The notes: generated by a model not told the origin, from the letters alone. A DNA stretch of 64,000 nt from Rhodanobacter denitrificans (GCF_000230695.2 NC_020541.1:1612001-1676000), one strand, 5' to 3'. Counted from the first letter of the stretch, positions 22,367 through 34,718 are shown. Translations and numbers: made by a program.

Positions 22367-24172
22367 GTGAACCAGGCCGCCTTGTCGAACCTTGCCGCAG
22401 CCATGCCCGCTGCGGAGCAGCTGGCCCAGCTGGTCCGCGGACTGGAAGGGCTGAGTGCGGCGCAGCTGTACTGGGTTGCCGCGTGGAGCGCGGCGCAGGC
22501 CGAACAGGTGCAGCGCGTCGGCACGGCGGCGGCCGCGCCGACGGGGCAGCCGGCCGCGCGGTTGACGGTCGTCTACGGCAGCCAGACCGGCAACGCGAAG
22601 CGCATCGCCGAGCAGGTCGCCGGCCGTGCCGAAGCGGCCGGCCTGCCGGTGCGGTTGCTGCGTGCCGATGCCTATCCGCCGCGCGAGCTGACGCAGGAAC
22701 GCCACCTGCTGCTGGTGATCAGTACCCAGGGCGACGGCGAACCGCCGGACGATGCGCGCGGCCTGTTCGAGTTCATCGGCGGCAAGCACGCGCCGAAGCT
22801 GCCGGCGCTGCAGTTCGCCGTGCTGGGGCTGGGCGATTCGAGCTACCCGCAGTTCTGCACGATCGGGCGCCGGCTCGACGCGCGCCTGGCCGAGCTGGGT
22901 GCCACCCGCTTCAGCGCCTTCGGCGAGGCGGACGTGGAGATCGAGGCGGTCGCCGCGCCGTGGACGGAGCGGGTGCTGGATCGGGCCGGCGAATTGCTGA
23001 AGCAGGTCGGCCCGCCGCCGCGGGTGACCCCGCTGCACGCCGTGCCAAGCCGCCATGCGTACTCCCGCGAGCAGCCGTTCGCCGCCAGCGTGCTGGCCAA
23101 CCAGCGCATCGTGGCGCGCGACAGCGCGCGCGACGTGCGCCATGTCGAGTTGTCGCTGGAAGGCTCCGGCCTGCATTACCAGCCCGGCGATGCGCTGGGC
23201 GTATGGCCGCGCAATCCGCCGGCGCTGGTCGGGCAGTGGCTGGAGGTTTTGCAGCTGGACGGCGCGCAGGAGGTCGCCCACCAGGGTCGCACGCTGCCGC
23301 TGCGGCAATGGCTGGATCGCGAGCGCGAGATCACCCGGCTGCATCGTGGCTTCATCGCCGCGCTGGCGGCCGCCGGCGGCCACGATGCATTGGTCCGGCT
23401 GCTGCAGCCGGAACAGTCGACGCAGCTCGCCGCCGTGCTGGCCGACGACCAGCCGATCGACCTGTTGCGTCGCTACCCGGCGACGTGGCAGCCCGCGGCC
23501 TTGCTGGCTGCGCTGCGGCCGCTGGTCCCGCGGCTGTATTCGATTGCCTCCAGCCCGAAGGCGGTAGGCGAGGAAGTGCATCTGACCGTGGCCGTGGTCG
23601 ACTACGAGGCACACGGCAGTACGCACTGGGGTGCGGCGTCGGCCTTGCTGGCCGCGACCGCCGAGGACGGCAGGTTGCCGGTCTTCATCGAGCCGAACGA
23701 ACGCTTCCGCCTGCCCGCCGACGACTCGCGCGACATCATCATGATCGGTCCGGGCACCGGCGTGGCGCCGTTCCGCGCATTCGTGCAGGAACGGCGCGAG
23801 AGCGGTGCCACGGGCCGCAACTGGCTGTTCTTCGGCAACCGCCACTTCGCCAGCGATTTTCTCTACCAGGTGGAGTGGCAGCAGGCATTGCAGGACGGCT
23901 CGCTGCACCGGCTCGACCTGGCGTTCTCGCGGGACACCGAACAAAAAACCTATATCCAGCAGCGCCTGCGCGAGCAGGGCGCCGAGCTGCATGCGTGGCT
24001 GGAAGGCGGCGCGCACATCTATGTCTGCGGCGACTCGAAACACATGGCGCGCGATGTCCACGCCGCCCTGATCGACGTGGTCGCGGTCCACGGCGGCCAC
24101 TCCCCCGAGGCGGCGCAAGCCTGGCTCGGCGAACTCCTGCAACAGGGCCGCTACGCCCGCGACGTGTACTGA
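22367..24172 (+). CDS. cysJ: Assimilatory sulfite reductase (NADPH) flavoprotein subunit
   Basis: Diflavin subunit passing NADPH electrons through FAD and FMN to the CysI hemoprotein. The best start is GTG at 22367 (MNQAALSNLAAAMPAAEQ), with GGAG five bases upstream; longer in-frame options lack homology-like sequence. The 601-residue product has an FMN-binding flavodoxin domain (VVYGSQTGNAKRIAEQ near residues 67-82, STQGDGEPPDDA), an FAD domain (RLYSIASSPKA), and an NADPH domain (MIGPGTGVAPFRAFVQERR), ending YARDVY like E. coli CysJ. First gene of cysJIH. Confidence 0.96.
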   Translation: MNQAALSNLAAAMPAAEQLAQLVRGLEGLSAAQLYWVAAWSAAQAEQVQRVGTAAAAPTGQPAARLTVVYGSQTGNAKRIAEQVAGRAEAAGLPVRLLRADAYPPRELTQERHLLLVISTQGDGEPPDDARGLFEFIGGKHAPKLPALQFAVLGLGDSSYPQFCTIGRRLDARLAELGATRFSAFGEADVEIEAVAAPWTERVLDRAGELLKQVGPPPRVTPLHAVPSRHAYSREQPFAASVLANQRIVARDSARDVRHVELSLEGSGLHYQPGDALGVWPRNPPALVGQWLEVLQLDGAQEVAHQGRTLPLRQWLDREREITRLHRGFIAALAAAGGHDALVRLLQPEQSTQLAAVLADDQPIDLLRRYPATWQPAALLAALRPLVPRLYSIASSPKAVGEEVHLTVAVVDYEAHGSTHWGAASALLAATAEDGRLPVFIEPNERFRLPADDSRDIIMIGPGTGVAPFRAFVQERRESGATGRNWLFFGNRHFASDFLYQVEWQQALQDGSLHRLDLAFSRDTEQKTYIQQRLREQGAELHAWLEGGAHIYVCGDSKHMARDVHAALIDVVAVHGGHSPEAAQAWLGELLQQGRYARDVY

Positions 24173-24183
24173 GATTTATTTCT

Positions 24184-24234
24184 GCGTTCATCCGTGAACG
24201 CGAGAGTCAAGAAGCGGCCATCCATGGCCGCACT
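24184..24234. repeat. Dispersed two-hairpin intergenic repeat, copy B
   Basis: Starts with the stem GCGTTCA-TCCG-TGAACGC, continues GAGAGTCAAGAAGCGGCC and ends with the stem GCGGCCAT-CC-ATGGCCGC. It is nearly the same as copy A at 16046-16094 and again lies between two operon genes, here cysJ and cysI. Confidence 0.75.
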
Positions 24235-24251
24235 CTTAAGAAAAGCACCCC

Positions 24252-25949
24252 ATGACCTCCCATCTCGAACACATCAAGGCGGCCAGCCGCCATCTGCGCG
24301 GCACCATCGCCGAGGGCCTGGCCGACCCGATCACCGGTGCGATCGGCGAGGACGACACCAAGCTGCTGAAGTTCCACGGCAGCTACCAGCAGGACGACCG
24401 CGACCTGCGCGAGGAGCGCCGCCGGCAGAAGCTGGAGCCGGCGTACTCGTTCATGCTGCGCGCGCGCCTGCCCGGCGGCGTGGTGACGCCGGCGCAGTGG
24501 CTGGTGTTCGACCGCATCGCCCGCGAGCATGCCAGCGGCACGCTGCGCATCACCACGCGGCAGACCTTCCAGTGGCACGGCATCATCAAGCGCCGGCTGA
24601 AGCCGACCATCGCGGCGATCCACCAGGCGCTGGCTACCACCATCGCCGCCTGCGGCGACGTGGTGCGCAACGTGGTCAGCACGGCGAATCCGGTGGAATC
24701 GGCCGCGCACGCCGAGGCGTATGCCTGGGCGACGCGGCTCTCCGCCGAGCTGGCGCCGAAGACGCACGCCTATCACGAGATCTGGCTGGACGGCGAGCAG
24801 CTGCATGGCGACGCTCGTCCCGTGGAAGAGCATGAACCGCTGTACGGCGCCACCTACCTGCCGCGCAAGTTCAAGATCGGCCTGGCGATCCCGCCGCTCA
24901 ACGACATCGACGTGTTCGCCCAGGACCTGGGCCTGATCGCGATCGCCGAGCAGGGCGTGCTGCGCGGCTTCAACATCGCCGTCGGCGGCGGCATGGGCGC
25001 GACCCATGGCGACGCCACCACCTATCCGCGGCTGGCCAGCGTGATCGGCTTCGTCACGCCCGAGCAATTGTTCGGCGTGGCCGAGGCGGCGATCGGCGTG
25101 CAGCGCGACTGGGGCGGCCGTGACGAACGCAAGCACGCGCGGCTGAAGTACACGCTCGACCGGCACGGCGTGGACGCGTTCAAGGCCGAACTGGAATCGC
25201 GCCTGGGGTACGCGCTTGCCGCGCCGCGCGCGTACCGCTTCGCGCACAACGGCGACCGCTACGGCTGGGTCGAAGGCGGCGACGGCCGCTGGCATCTCAC
25301 CCTGCACATCGAATCCGGCCGGCTCGCCGACACCGGCGAACGACGCTGGCTCACCGGCCTGCGCGAACTGGCGAAGGCGCATGCCGGCGACTTCCGCCTG
25401 ACCTGCAACCAGAACGTGATCGTGGCCAACGTCGCGGCGGGCGAGCGCGAGCGCATCGACGCGATCGTGCGCGAGCACGGCCTGGACGGCTACCGCCGGC
25501 AGAGCGCGATCCGCCGCCACGCGATCGCCTGCGTGGCACTGCCTACCTGCGGCCTGGCGATGGCCGAGAGCGAACGCTACCTGCCGGCGCTGCTGCCGAA
25601 ACTGGAAGCGCGGCTGGACCATCACGGCCTCGCCGACGCGCCGATCCTGCTGCGCCTGTCCGGCTGCCCGAACGGCTGCTCGCGGCCCTACCTCGGCGAG
25701 ATCGCCCTGGTCGGGCGCGGGCCGGGGCGCTACGACCTGCGCCTGGGCGCCGACTTCAGCGGCCAGCGGCTGAACCAGGTCTACCGCGAGAACGTGGACG
25801 AGGCGGCGATCCTCGCCGCACTCGATCCGCTGTTCGCGCGCTATGCCGCCGAGCGCGAGGACGGCGAGGGCTTCGGCGATTTCCTGCTGCGCGCCGGCGT
25901 CCTCGCGCCGCTGCCGTCGCGGCGCATTCCGGCGGAGCTGGTCGCGTGA
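24252..25949 (+). CDS. cysI: Assimilatory sulfite reductase hemoprotein subunit
   Basis: Six-electron reduction of sulfite to sulfide at a siroheme-[4Fe-4S] centre. The four cluster cysteines are visible as Cys427 and Cys433 ([14 protein letters not shown]) and Cys472 and Cys476 ([11 protein letters not shown]). Siroheme-anion contacts are in [12 protein letters not shown] and the [10 protein letters not shown] region. At 565 residues it has the normal length. The upstream gap of 79 bases carries the two-hairpin repeat; a weak purine-rich AAGAAAAG precedes the ATG. The stop overlaps the cysH start. Confidence 0.97.
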   Translation: MTSHLEHIKAASRHLRGTIAEGLADPITGAIGEDDTKLLKFHGSYQQDDRDLREERRRQKLEPAYSFMLRARLPGGVVTPAQWLVFDRIAREHASGTLRITTRQTFQWHGIIKRRLKPTIAAIHQALATTIAACGDVVRNVVSTANPVESAAHAEAYAWATRLSAELAPKTHAYHEIWLDGEQLHGDARPVEEHEPLYGATYLPRKFKIGLAIPPLNDIDVFAQDLGLIAIAEQGVLRGFNIAVGGGMGATHGDATTYPRLASVIGFVTPEQLFGVAEAAIGVQRDWGGRDERKHARLKYTLDRHGVDAFKAELESRLGYALAAPRAYRFAHNGDRYGWVEGGDGRWHLTLHIESGRLADTGERRWLTGLRELAKAHAGDFRLTCNQNVIVANVAAGERERIDAIVREHGLDGYRRQSAIRRHAIACVALPTCGLAMAESERYLPALLPKLEARLDHHGLADAPILLRLSGCPNGCSRPYLGEIALVGRGPGRYDLRLGADFSGQRLNQVYRENVDEAAILAALDPLFARYAAEREDGEGFGDFLLRAGVLAPLPSRRIPAELVA

Positions 25950-26668
25950 GCGCGGCGCTGCTCGAGCAGGCGCCGCACGAGCCGCGGGCGCTGGCCGAAT
26001 TGAACGCCGTGCTGTCCCGCCTCGATGCCGAACGCCGGGTGGCATGGGCGCTGGAAAACGTCGCCGGCGAGCACGTGCTGTCGTCCAGCTTCGGCGCGCA
26101 GTCGGCGGTCTCGCTGCACCTGGTGACGCGGCAGCGGCCGCAGCTGCCGGTGGTGCTGATCGACACCGGCTACCTGTTTCCCGAGACGTATCGCTTCGTC
26201 GACGAGTTGACCGGGCGGCTCGGGCTGAACCTCAAGGTATACAGCTCGCCGCTCAGCCCTGCCTGGATGGAGGCGCGCCATGGGCGGCTGTGGGAGCAGG
26301 GCGTGGCCGGGCTCGACCGCTACAACCGGCTGCGCAAGGTCGAGCCGATGCAGCGCGCGCTGGCCGACCTGCACGCGGTCGGTTGGTTCGCCGGCCTGCG
26401 CCGCGGGCAGTCGAGGAGCCGGGCGGCGATCGAGTTCGCCGGGATCCGCAACGGCCGCTGGAAATTCCACCCGCTGGCCGACTGGAGCGACCGCGACATC
26501 GGTCAGTACCTCGCGCGCCACGGCCTGCCCTACCACCCGCTGTGGCAGCAGGGCTACGTCTCGATCGGCGACAGCCACACCAGCCGTCGCTGGGAGCCGG
26601 GCATGGACGTCGAGGACACCCGTTTCTTCGGGCTCAAGCGCGAATGCGGACTGCACAGCCTCGCGTAG
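25946..26668 (+). CDS. cysH: Phosphoadenylyl-sulfate (PAPS) reductase
   Basis: Reduces PAPS to sulfite with thioredoxin, feeding CysJI. It starts with GTG overlapping the cysI stop by four bases. The 240-residue protein has the PP-loop region [27 protein letters not shown], and the catalytic C-terminal KRECGLH with Cys234. It has no other cysteine, so the two Cys pairs of [4Fe-4S] APS reductases are missing; this marks it as PAPS-specific, which implies a CysC kinase elsewhere. Confidence 0.94.
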   Translation: MSAALLEQAPHEPRALAELNAVLSRLDAERRVAWALENVAGEHVLSSSFGAQSAVSLHLVTRQRPQLPVVLIDTGYLFPETYRFVDELTGRLGLNLKVYSSPLSPAWMEARHGRLWEQGVAGLDRYNRLRKVEPMQRALADLHAVGWFAGLRRGQSRSRAAIEFAGIRNGRWKFHPLADWSDRDIGQYLARHGLPYHPLWQQGYVSIGDSHTSRRWEPGMDVEDTRFFGLKRECGLHSLA

Positions 26669-26689
26669 GCTCGCCGCCCCGATCCCGCT

Positions 26690-26717
26690 GGCATCCCATC
26701 CGGCGCGGCGGGATGCC
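26690..26717. terminator. Hairpin between convergent cysH and cysB
   Basis: GGCATCCC (26690-26697) pairs with GGGATGCC (26710-26717) in the 58-base gap between the convergent stops. No T-tract is present, so its strength as terminator is uncertain. Confidence 0.5.
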
Positions 26718-26726
26718 GATCAGGCT

Positions 26727-27722
26727 TCAGGCCGCATCGGGCAGCGCCGCGGGCGACCGCTCGCGCCAGTGCGGCACCGCCGACCACTCGGCCGGCACGG
26801 TGTCGGCGGCGAGCGCGCGCACCACGTCGCGGCGGTCCAGGTGCGGCGCGAACTGCGTGATGAACTCCAGCACGTATTCGCGCAGCACGCTCTCGCGGCG
26901 CAGCACGATCCAGGTCGTGCACTGGGGGAACAGATGGTCGGCCGGCAGCGCGCGCAGGTCGGTGTCGCCGTCCTGCATCGCCATCTCGGCCAGCACGCCG
27001 ATGCCCAGCCCGGTGCGCACGTAGGTCTTGATCAGGTCGGCGTCGCCGGCGGTCATCGCGATCTGCGGGCGCAGGCCGCGCGCTTCGAACGCGCGGCGCA
27101 GCGAGGAGTCGGCCTTCAGCGAGGAGTCGTAGCTGACCAGCGGCAGCGTGGCCAGTTCGTCCAGCGAGGGCTGCCGTCCGCTGGTGGCCAGCGGGTGCTC
27201 CCGCGGCGCCACGATCACCCGCTGCCAGCGGTAGGCCGGCAGCGCGAAACCGATCGGCGGCGGGGCGCCGGCGGTGCTGATCACCGCCAGGTCGACGCGA
27301 CCGGCTTCCAGCTGGGCCAGCACTTCGCCGTCGCGGCCCGGCTGCAGGTGCACGCTGACCTGCGGGTAGCGCTGGTTCAGCGCGCCGATCGCGGCAGGCA
27401 GGGCGAAGCGGGCCTGGGTGTGGGTGGTGGCGATGCGCAGCTCGCCGTGCGCCTCGTTGCGCAGGTTGGCGGCGATCGCGCGAATGTTGGCCGCCTCGGC
27501 GAGGATGGCGCGGGCGCGTTCCAGCACGTGCCGGCCGGCCTGGCTCACCGCGTCCAGGCTCTTGCCCTTGCGCACGAACAGCTGGAAGCCCAGCTCGTCC
27601 TCAAGCTGCTTGAGCTGCTTGCTGAGGCCGGGCTGGGTGGCGTGGACGCGCTCGGCGGCCAGCGTGATGTTGAGGCCGGAGTCGGCGATGGCGACGAGGT
27701 AGCGCAACTGGGTCAGCGTCAT
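26727..27722 (-). CDS. cysB: LysR-type regulator CysB
   Basis: Master LysR-type regulator of cysteine biosynthesis, responding to N-acetylserine and sulfate status. The 331-residue product begins MTLTQLRYLVAIADSGLNIT at 27722, with the N-terminal winged helix (ERVHATQPGLSKQLKQLEDELG) and an effector domain containing IATTHTQARFALP and STAGAPPP, closely CysB/Cbl-like. A Cbl paralogue is possible but CysB is the better reading in the middle of cysJIH-cysG-cysK. It is divergent from cysG with a 301-base shared region holding operator-like boxes. Confidence 0.93.
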   Translation of the reverse strand: MTLTQLRYLVAIADSGLNITLAAERVHATQPGLSKQLKQLEDELGFQLFVRKGKSLDAVSQAGRHVLERARAILAEAANIRAIAANLRNEAHGELRIATTHTQARFALPAAIGALNQRYPQVSVHLQPGRDGEVLAQLEAGRVDLAVISTAGAPPPIGFALPAYRWQRVIVAPREHPLATSGRQPSLDELATLPLVSYDSSLKADSSLRRAFEARGLRPQIAMTAGDADLIKTYVRTGLGIGVLAEMAMQDGDTDLRALPADHLFPQCTTWIVLRRESVLREYVLEFITQFAPHLDRRDVVRALAADTVPAEWSAVPHWRERSPAALPDAA

Positions 27723-28023
27723 GGCGATGGGCTCGTGGACGGTCGGGATCGTTGGGTCGAGGCACGAACGGGGCACGAGTACATCGGGCGGCGCGAACCG
27801 GCATCGTGTGCGGCACATGGGTGCTGGCGGATTCGTGGCGGTCGGCGTCGATGATCATGTACGGACGTCTATATGTCTATTTGATAAAATGGTCAAGCGT
27901 GGCGTTGCGCGAGGCGTTACATGACGGGAAGGCATATGCGCGGCCGCACAAGTCATTTGCCGCGCCGGCGAATGCTGCGTAGCGTGCCGGCGACTCCCTT
28001 GCCTGCGATGCGATCCCGCCCGA
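27723..28023. promoter_or_regulatory. cysB-cysG divergent control region with tandem operator-like boxes
   Basis: Contiguous octamers GGACGTCT (27863-27870), ATATGTCT (27871-27878) and ATTTGATA (27879-27886) resemble the array before cysJ; the first matches the met-box consensus AGACGTCT at 7 of 8. They overlap a -10-like TAAAAT (27885-27890) for cysG with no convincing -35. The rest of the 301-base region is AT-richer than the genome around the boxes but has no gene. Confidence 0.55.
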
Positions 28024-29484
28024 ATGAAGCTGTATCCCCTGTTCGCCGACCTGTCCCGCCGCGCCGTGCTGGTGGTGGGCGGCGGCGCGGTGGCCGAGCG
28101 CAAGGTGGCCGCGCTGCTCGGTGCGCAGGCGCAGGTCACGGTGAACGCGCCCGTGCTCACCCCGCAGTTGCAGCGCTGGGCGGCGGCGGGGCGCATCGCC
28201 CACCGCGGGGATGCGTTCCAGGAAGCCTGGCTGGAGCGGGTCTGGCTGGTGGTGGCGGCGACGTCCGACGCCGAGCTGAATCGGCTGATCGCCACCCTGG
28301 CCGGGCTGCGGCGGATCTTCGTCAACGTGGTGGACGACGCGGTGCTGTCGAGTTTCCACGTGCCGGCGCTGGTCGACCGCGCGCCGCTGACCATCGCCAT
28401 TTCCAGCGGCGGCGCGGCGCCGATGCTCTCGCGGCTGCTGCGCGAGCGACTGGAGACGCTGCTCGACCCTTCGCTGGGCGCGCTGGGCTTGCTGGCGGCG
28501 CGGTTGCGTCGGCGCATCCGCCTGCGCCACCCGGAGCCGGCGACGCGGCGACGTTTCTACGAAAACCTGTTCGCTGGGCCGGTGGCGGACCTGTTGCGGC
28601 ATGGGCGGCCGGAGGACGCGCGGCAGGCGGCGGAGCAGGCGCTGGCCGCGACACCCGCGGCCCCGGCCGGCTCGGTGCTGCTGGTCGGCGCCGGCCCCGG
28701 CGATCCGGGCCTGCTGACCCTGCGCGCGCTGCGTGCGCTGAACGAGGCCGATGTGATCATGCACGACCATCTGGTCAGCGCCGAGGTGCTGGCGCTGGCC
28801 CGGCGCGACGCCGAGCGGATCGAGGTGGGCAAGCGGGCCGGCCACCACCACACCACCCAGGACGGCATCCATGCGCTGCTGCTTGAGCACGCGCGGGCAG
28901 GGCGGCGGGTGGTGCGGCTGAAGGGCGGCGACCCGTTCGTGTTCGGCCGCGGCGGCGAGGAGCTGGAGTTCCTGCGCGCCCACGGCATTCCCTATGAAGT
29001 GGTGCCCGGCATCACCGCGGCCGTCGCCTGTGCGGCGCACGCCGGCGTGCCGCTGACCCATCGCGACCACGCGCAGTCGGTGCGTTTCGTCACCGCGCAC
29101 TGCCAGTCCTCGCGCGACAGCCTGGACTGGGCTGCGCTGGCGCAGGAGCGGCAGACCCTGGCCGTGTACATGGGCGTGGCCGAGCTGACCACGCTGCAGG
29201 CGCGCCTGCTCAAGCATGGCCGCGCGCCATCGACGCCGTTCGCGCTGGTCGAGAACGGCTCGCTGCCGCAGCAGCGGGTGGTCACCGGCAGCTTGGCCGA
29301 CCTGGTCGAGCGCGCGGCGTTCCACGCGGTGCGTTCGCCGGCGTTGCTGATCCTGGGCGAAGTGGCGTCGCTGGCCACCTCGCTGGCCTGGTTCGGGGCG
29401 CCGCCGCTGGGCGCGGCGGTACACGCCATCCGTCCCGCGCGGGCGGCCACCACCGACGCGCTGGCAGCGGTCCATCGCGCCTGA
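28024..29484 (+). CDS. cysG: Siroheme synthase, fused dehydrogenase/ferrochelatase and uroporphyrinogen methyltransferase
   Basis: Trifunctional enzyme making siroheme for CysI from uroporphyrinogen III. The 486-residue product has an N-terminal Rossmann dehydrogenase/ferrochelatase part ([53 protein letters not shown]) and a C-terminal SUMT domain (about from residue 217: [64 protein letters not shown]). Full CysG architecture is present. Slightly longer than E. coli CysG (457), mainly in the C-terminal tail. cysK follows on the same strand after 70 bases. Confidence 0.96.
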   Translation: MKLYPLFADLSRRAVLVVGGGAVAERKVAALLGAQAQVTVNAPVLTPQLQRWAAAGRIAHRGDAFQEAWLERVWLVVAATSDAELNRLIATLAGLRRIFVNVVDDAVLSSFHVPALVDRAPLTIAISSGGAAPMLSRLLRERLETLLDPSLGALGLLAARLRRRIRLRHPEPATRRRFYENLFAGPVADLLRHGRPEDARQAAEQALAATPAAPAGSVLLVGAGPGDPGLLTLRALRALNEADVIMHDHLVSAEVLALARRDAERIEVGKRAGHHHTTQDGIHALLLEHARAGRRVVRLKGGDPFVFGRGGEELEFLRAHGIPYEVVPGITAAVACAAHAGVPLTHRDHAQSVRFVTAHCQSSRDSLDWAALAQERQTLAVYMGVAELTTLQARLLKHGRAPSTPFALVENGSLPQQRVVTGSLADLVERAAFHAVRSPALLILGEVASLATSLAWFGAPPLGAAVHAIRPARAATTDALAAVHRA

Positions 29485-29554
29485 CGAAAATCTTCACCTG
29501 GGCGGGCGCATGATCGCGCGACGCTTTTTTTCTCCAGACGGCCGGAGCACTTCC

Positions 29555-30493
29555 ATGATCCACGACAGCATTCTCGACACCATCGGCAACACGCCCATCG
29601 TCAAGCTTCACCGCCTTGCCCCCAAGCACGTCGAGTTGTACGTGAAAGTGGAGGCGTTCAACCCCGCCGGTTCGGTGAAGGATCGGCTCGCGCTGGCGAT
29701 CATCCTCGACGCCGAACAGCGCGGCGTTCTGAAACCCGGCCAGACCGTGATCGAGGCCACCTCGGGCAACACCGGCGTGGCGCTGGCGGCGATCTGCGCG
29801 GCGCGCGGCTACCCGTTCGTGGCGGTGATGTCGGATACCTTCTCGCTCGAGCGGCGCAAGCTGATCCGCGCCTACGGCGGCAAGGTGGTGCTCACGCCCG
29901 GCGCCGCGCGCGGCACCGGCATGGTGAAGGTGGCGGAAGAGCTGGCGCGCAAGCACGGCTGGTTCCTCGCCAGCCAGTTCGAAAACCCGGCCAACCCGGC
30001 CTACCACCGGCAGACCACCGCGCCGGAGATCCTGCGCGACTTCGCCGGCCGTCGGCTGGACTACTTCGTCAGCGGCTGGGGCACCGGCGGCACGCTCACC
30101 GGCGTGGGCGAAGTGCTCAAGGTGGCGCGCCCGGAAGTGCAGATCGTCGCCACCGAGCCGACCGGCGCGGCGCTGCTGTCCGGCAAGGAGTGGCAGCCGC
30201 ACAAGATCCAGGGCTGGACGCCGGATTTCGTGCCGGCCGTGCTGAACCCCAAGGTGGTCGACCGCATCGTGCCGGTCGACGACGTGCTGGCCCGCGACAC
30301 CGCGCGCGCGCTGGCCCAGCAGGAAGGCATCTTCGCCGGCATCTCCTCCGGCGCCACCTTGGCTGCCGCGTTAGGCGTGGCCAAGACCGCGCCCGAAGGC
30401 TCGGTGCTGCTGGCGATGCTGCCCGACACCGGCGAACGCTACCTGTCGACCTTCCTGTTCGAGGGGGTCAACGAGGGGTCGGACGAAGTCTGA
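29555..30493 (+). CDS. cysK: Cysteine synthase (O-acetylserine sulfhydrylase)
   Basis: PLP enzyme condensing O-acetylserine with sulfide to cysteine. The ATG at 29555 gives MIHDSILDTIGNTPIVKLHR, the family start; an earlier ATG 15 codons upstream is less likely. The 312-residue protein has PLP Lys42 (NPAGSVKDRLA), the substrate loop EATSGNTGVALA and the phosphate-binding SGWGTGGTLTGVGEVLK. Length and motifs fit CysK better than CysM. It closes the sulfate-assimilation cluster, and its stop lies 7 bases from the stop of the convergent HxlR gene. Confidence 0.95.
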   Translation: MIHDSILDTIGNTPIVKLHRLAPKHVELYVKVEAFNPAGSVKDRLALAIILDAEQRGVLKPGQTVIEATSGNTGVALAAICAARGYPFVAVMSDTFSLERRKLIRAYGGKVVLTPGAARGTGMVKVAEELARKHGWFLASQFENPANPAYHRQTTAPEILRDFAGRRLDYFVSGWGTGGTLTGVGEVLKVARPEVQIVATEPTGAALLSGKEWQPHKIQGWTPDFVPAVLNPKVVDRIVPVDDVLARDTARALAQQEGIFAGISSGATLAAALGVAKTAPEGSVLLAMLPDTGERYLSTFLFEGVNEGSDEV

Positions 30494-30499
30494 GCGCGG

Positions 30500-30925
30500 T
30501 CACGCGCTGGGCGCCCGAGCTTGCCGGCGGCCGCCCGGAACCGTTCCGCGTGCGGCGGTGGGCGCGCGTTTCGACGCCCCCGCTTCCCATTCCGCGATCA
30601 GCTTCTGGCCCACGCTGGCCAGCGCCCGGATCGCCGGCAGCAGCTCGCGGCCGAGCGGCGTGAGCGCGTACTCGGCCGACGGCGGCGAGGTGTCGAGCAC
30701 GCGCCGCGTCACCAGACCGCGCGATTCCAGCTCGCGCAGCCGCGCGCTCAGCACGCGCGCGGAGATGCGCGGAATGTCGTGACGCAGTTCGCCGAAACGG
30801 CGCGGCTCGGCGCTCAGGTACCACACCACGTTCGGCGCCCACGCGCCGCGCAGCAGCGCCAGGCTCTCGGTGAGCGGGCAGGCCGGCGGTGCGGCGACCT
30901 TGCTCTTGCGTACGGGCAGGCCCAT
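30500..30925 (-). CDS. HxlR-family winged-helix transcriptional regulator
   Basis: A 141-residue HxlR-type (MarR-like) regulator. The DNA-binding domain covers about residues 15-105: CPLTESLALLRGAWAPNVVWYL, then RRFGELRHDIPRISARVLSARLRELESRGLV, and VEYALTPLG-like SAEYALTPLGRELLP. The N-terminal single Cys16 is where redox-sensing HxlR proteins such as YodB/HypR have their reactive cysteine. The basic C-terminal tail (KRAPTAARGTVPGGRRQAR) is outside the domain. It is divergent from the GST gene, with an inverted repeat between, the usual arrangement for a regulator of the neighbouring detoxification gene. Confidence 0.9.
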   Translation of the reverse strand: MGLPVRKSKVAAPPACPLTESLALLRGAWAPNVVWYLSAEPRRFGELRHDIPRISARVLSARLRELESRGLVTRRVLDTSPPSAEYALTPLGRELLPAIRALASVGQKLIAEWEAGASKRAPTAARGTVPGGRRQARAPSA

Positions 30926-30982
30926 CGGAATTCCATCGGAGAGTGCGGTAACCGGAGGGATACTACATTTTTCCGCTAACTG

Positions 30983-31011
30983 ATGGTTAGGTGGTATCCA
31001 TGAGTAACCAT
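30983..31011. promoter_or_regulatory. Inverted repeat between hxlR-type gene and gst, probable operator
   Basis: ATGGTTA (30983-30989) and TAACCAT (31005-31011) are perfect inverted 7-mers with 15 bases between, centred in the 185-base divergent region. Spacing places the two half-sites about two helical turns apart, as expected for an HxlR dimer. Confidence 0.6.
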
Positions 31012-31110
31012 GATGGCTAGCATGCCGTCATCCTTGCGGCGCGCGCAGGCAGACGCCTCGCGCGATCGCAGCGATGGTTCTTCCCCACGCCCCCAACACG
31101 GAGAAAACGC

Positions 31111-31731
31111 ATGAAGCTTTATTACTCGCCGGGCGCCTGCTCGCTGTCGCCGCACATCGTGGCGCTGGAAGCCGGCATCGCGCTGCCGCTGGAGAAGGTC
31201 GACGGCAAGGCCAAGCGTACCGAGGGCGGCGCGGATTTCTGGCAGGTCAACCCGAAGGGCTACGTGCCGGCACTGGCGCTGGACAACGGCGAACTGCTGA
31301 CCGAAGGCCCGGCGATCGTGCAGTACCTGGCCGACCTCAAGCCCGAGAGCGGCCTGGCGCCCGCCAACGGCACGCTGGCGCGCTACCGCCTGCAGGAGAT
31401 GCTGGGCTACATCAACTCGGAGATCCACAAGAGCTACAGCCCGCTGTTCAAGCCCGACACGCCCGAAGCCACCCGCGCCGAGCGCAAGGAGTACCTGACG
31501 AAGCGTTACCAGTTCATCGAGGGTGCGCTGGCGAAGCAGCCGTTCCTGCTGGGCGACAAGTTCACCGCGGCCGACGCCTACCTGTTCACCGTGACCAATT
31601 GGGCCAGGCACGTCGACCTGGACCTGTCCGGCTTCCCGGCGTTGCTGGCGTTCCAGAAGCGCGTGGCCGCGCGCCCCGCGGTGCAGGCGGCGTTGGAGGC
31701 CGAGGGCCTGGTGAAGAAGGCTCTCGCCTGA
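31111..31731 (+). CDS. gstA: Glutathione S-transferase, bacterial beta-class (GstA)
   Basis: Conjugates glutathione to electrophiles. The 206-residue product begins MKLYYSPGACSLSPHIVALE with Cys10, the beta-class residue that can form a mixed disulfide with glutathione, then the thioredoxin-like domain with NPKGYVPAL and LTEGPAIVQYLAD (Glu-Ser-like gamma-Glu contact), and an all-helical C-terminal domain (FLLGDKFTAADAYLFTV). Divergent HxlR gene upstream suggests induction by reactive electrophiles. A strong hairpin terminator follows. Confidence 0.93.
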   Translation: MKLYYSPGACSLSPHIVALEAGIALPLEKVDGKAKRTEGGADFWQVNPKGYVPALALDNGELLTEGPAIVQYLADLKPESGLAPANGTLARYRLQEMLGYINSEIHKSYSPLFKPDTPEATRAERKEYLTKRYQFIEGALAKQPFLLGDKFTAADAYLFTVTNWARHVDLDLSGFPALLAFQKRVAARPAVQAALEAEGLVKKALA

Positions 31732-31735
31732 TCTG

Positions 31736-31775
31736 CATCGGGCCGCGCGTGGAGGCGCGCGGCCCGATGGTTTTG
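31736..31775 (+). terminator. Terminator of gst
   Basis: Perfect 14-bp stem CATCGGGCCGCGCG/CGCGCGGCCCGATG around a TGGAGG loop, followed by GTTTTG, starting five bases after the stop. Confidence 0.85.
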
Positions 31776-31777
31776 CC

Positions 31778-31806
31778 CGTCATTCCGGCTTCCGCCGGAG
31801 TGACGG
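31778..31806. repeat. Single REP-like palindrome
   Basis: CGTCATTCCGGCTTCCGCCGG followed by AGTGACGG is one hairpin unit of the same family as the paired element at 13135-13216. Confidence 0.75.
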
Positions 31807-31824
31807 CGTAGCAGCGATCGCGGC

Positions 31825-34678
<2,854 letters not shown>

Positions 34679-34684
34679 TCGGAT

Positions 34685-34712
34685 CCGCGCGCCCCATGCA
34701 TGGGGCGCGCGG
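34685..34712. terminator. 28-bp perfect palindrome between convergent fumC and PDZ-protein genes
   Basis: CCGCGCGCCCCATG joined directly to CATGGGGCGCGCGG is a perfect palindrome, seven bases after the fumC stop and seven before the convergent stop. It lacks T-tracts; a bidirectional hairpin terminator or transcription barrier is the simplest reading. Confidence 0.6.
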
Positions 34713-34718
34713 ACGGGG

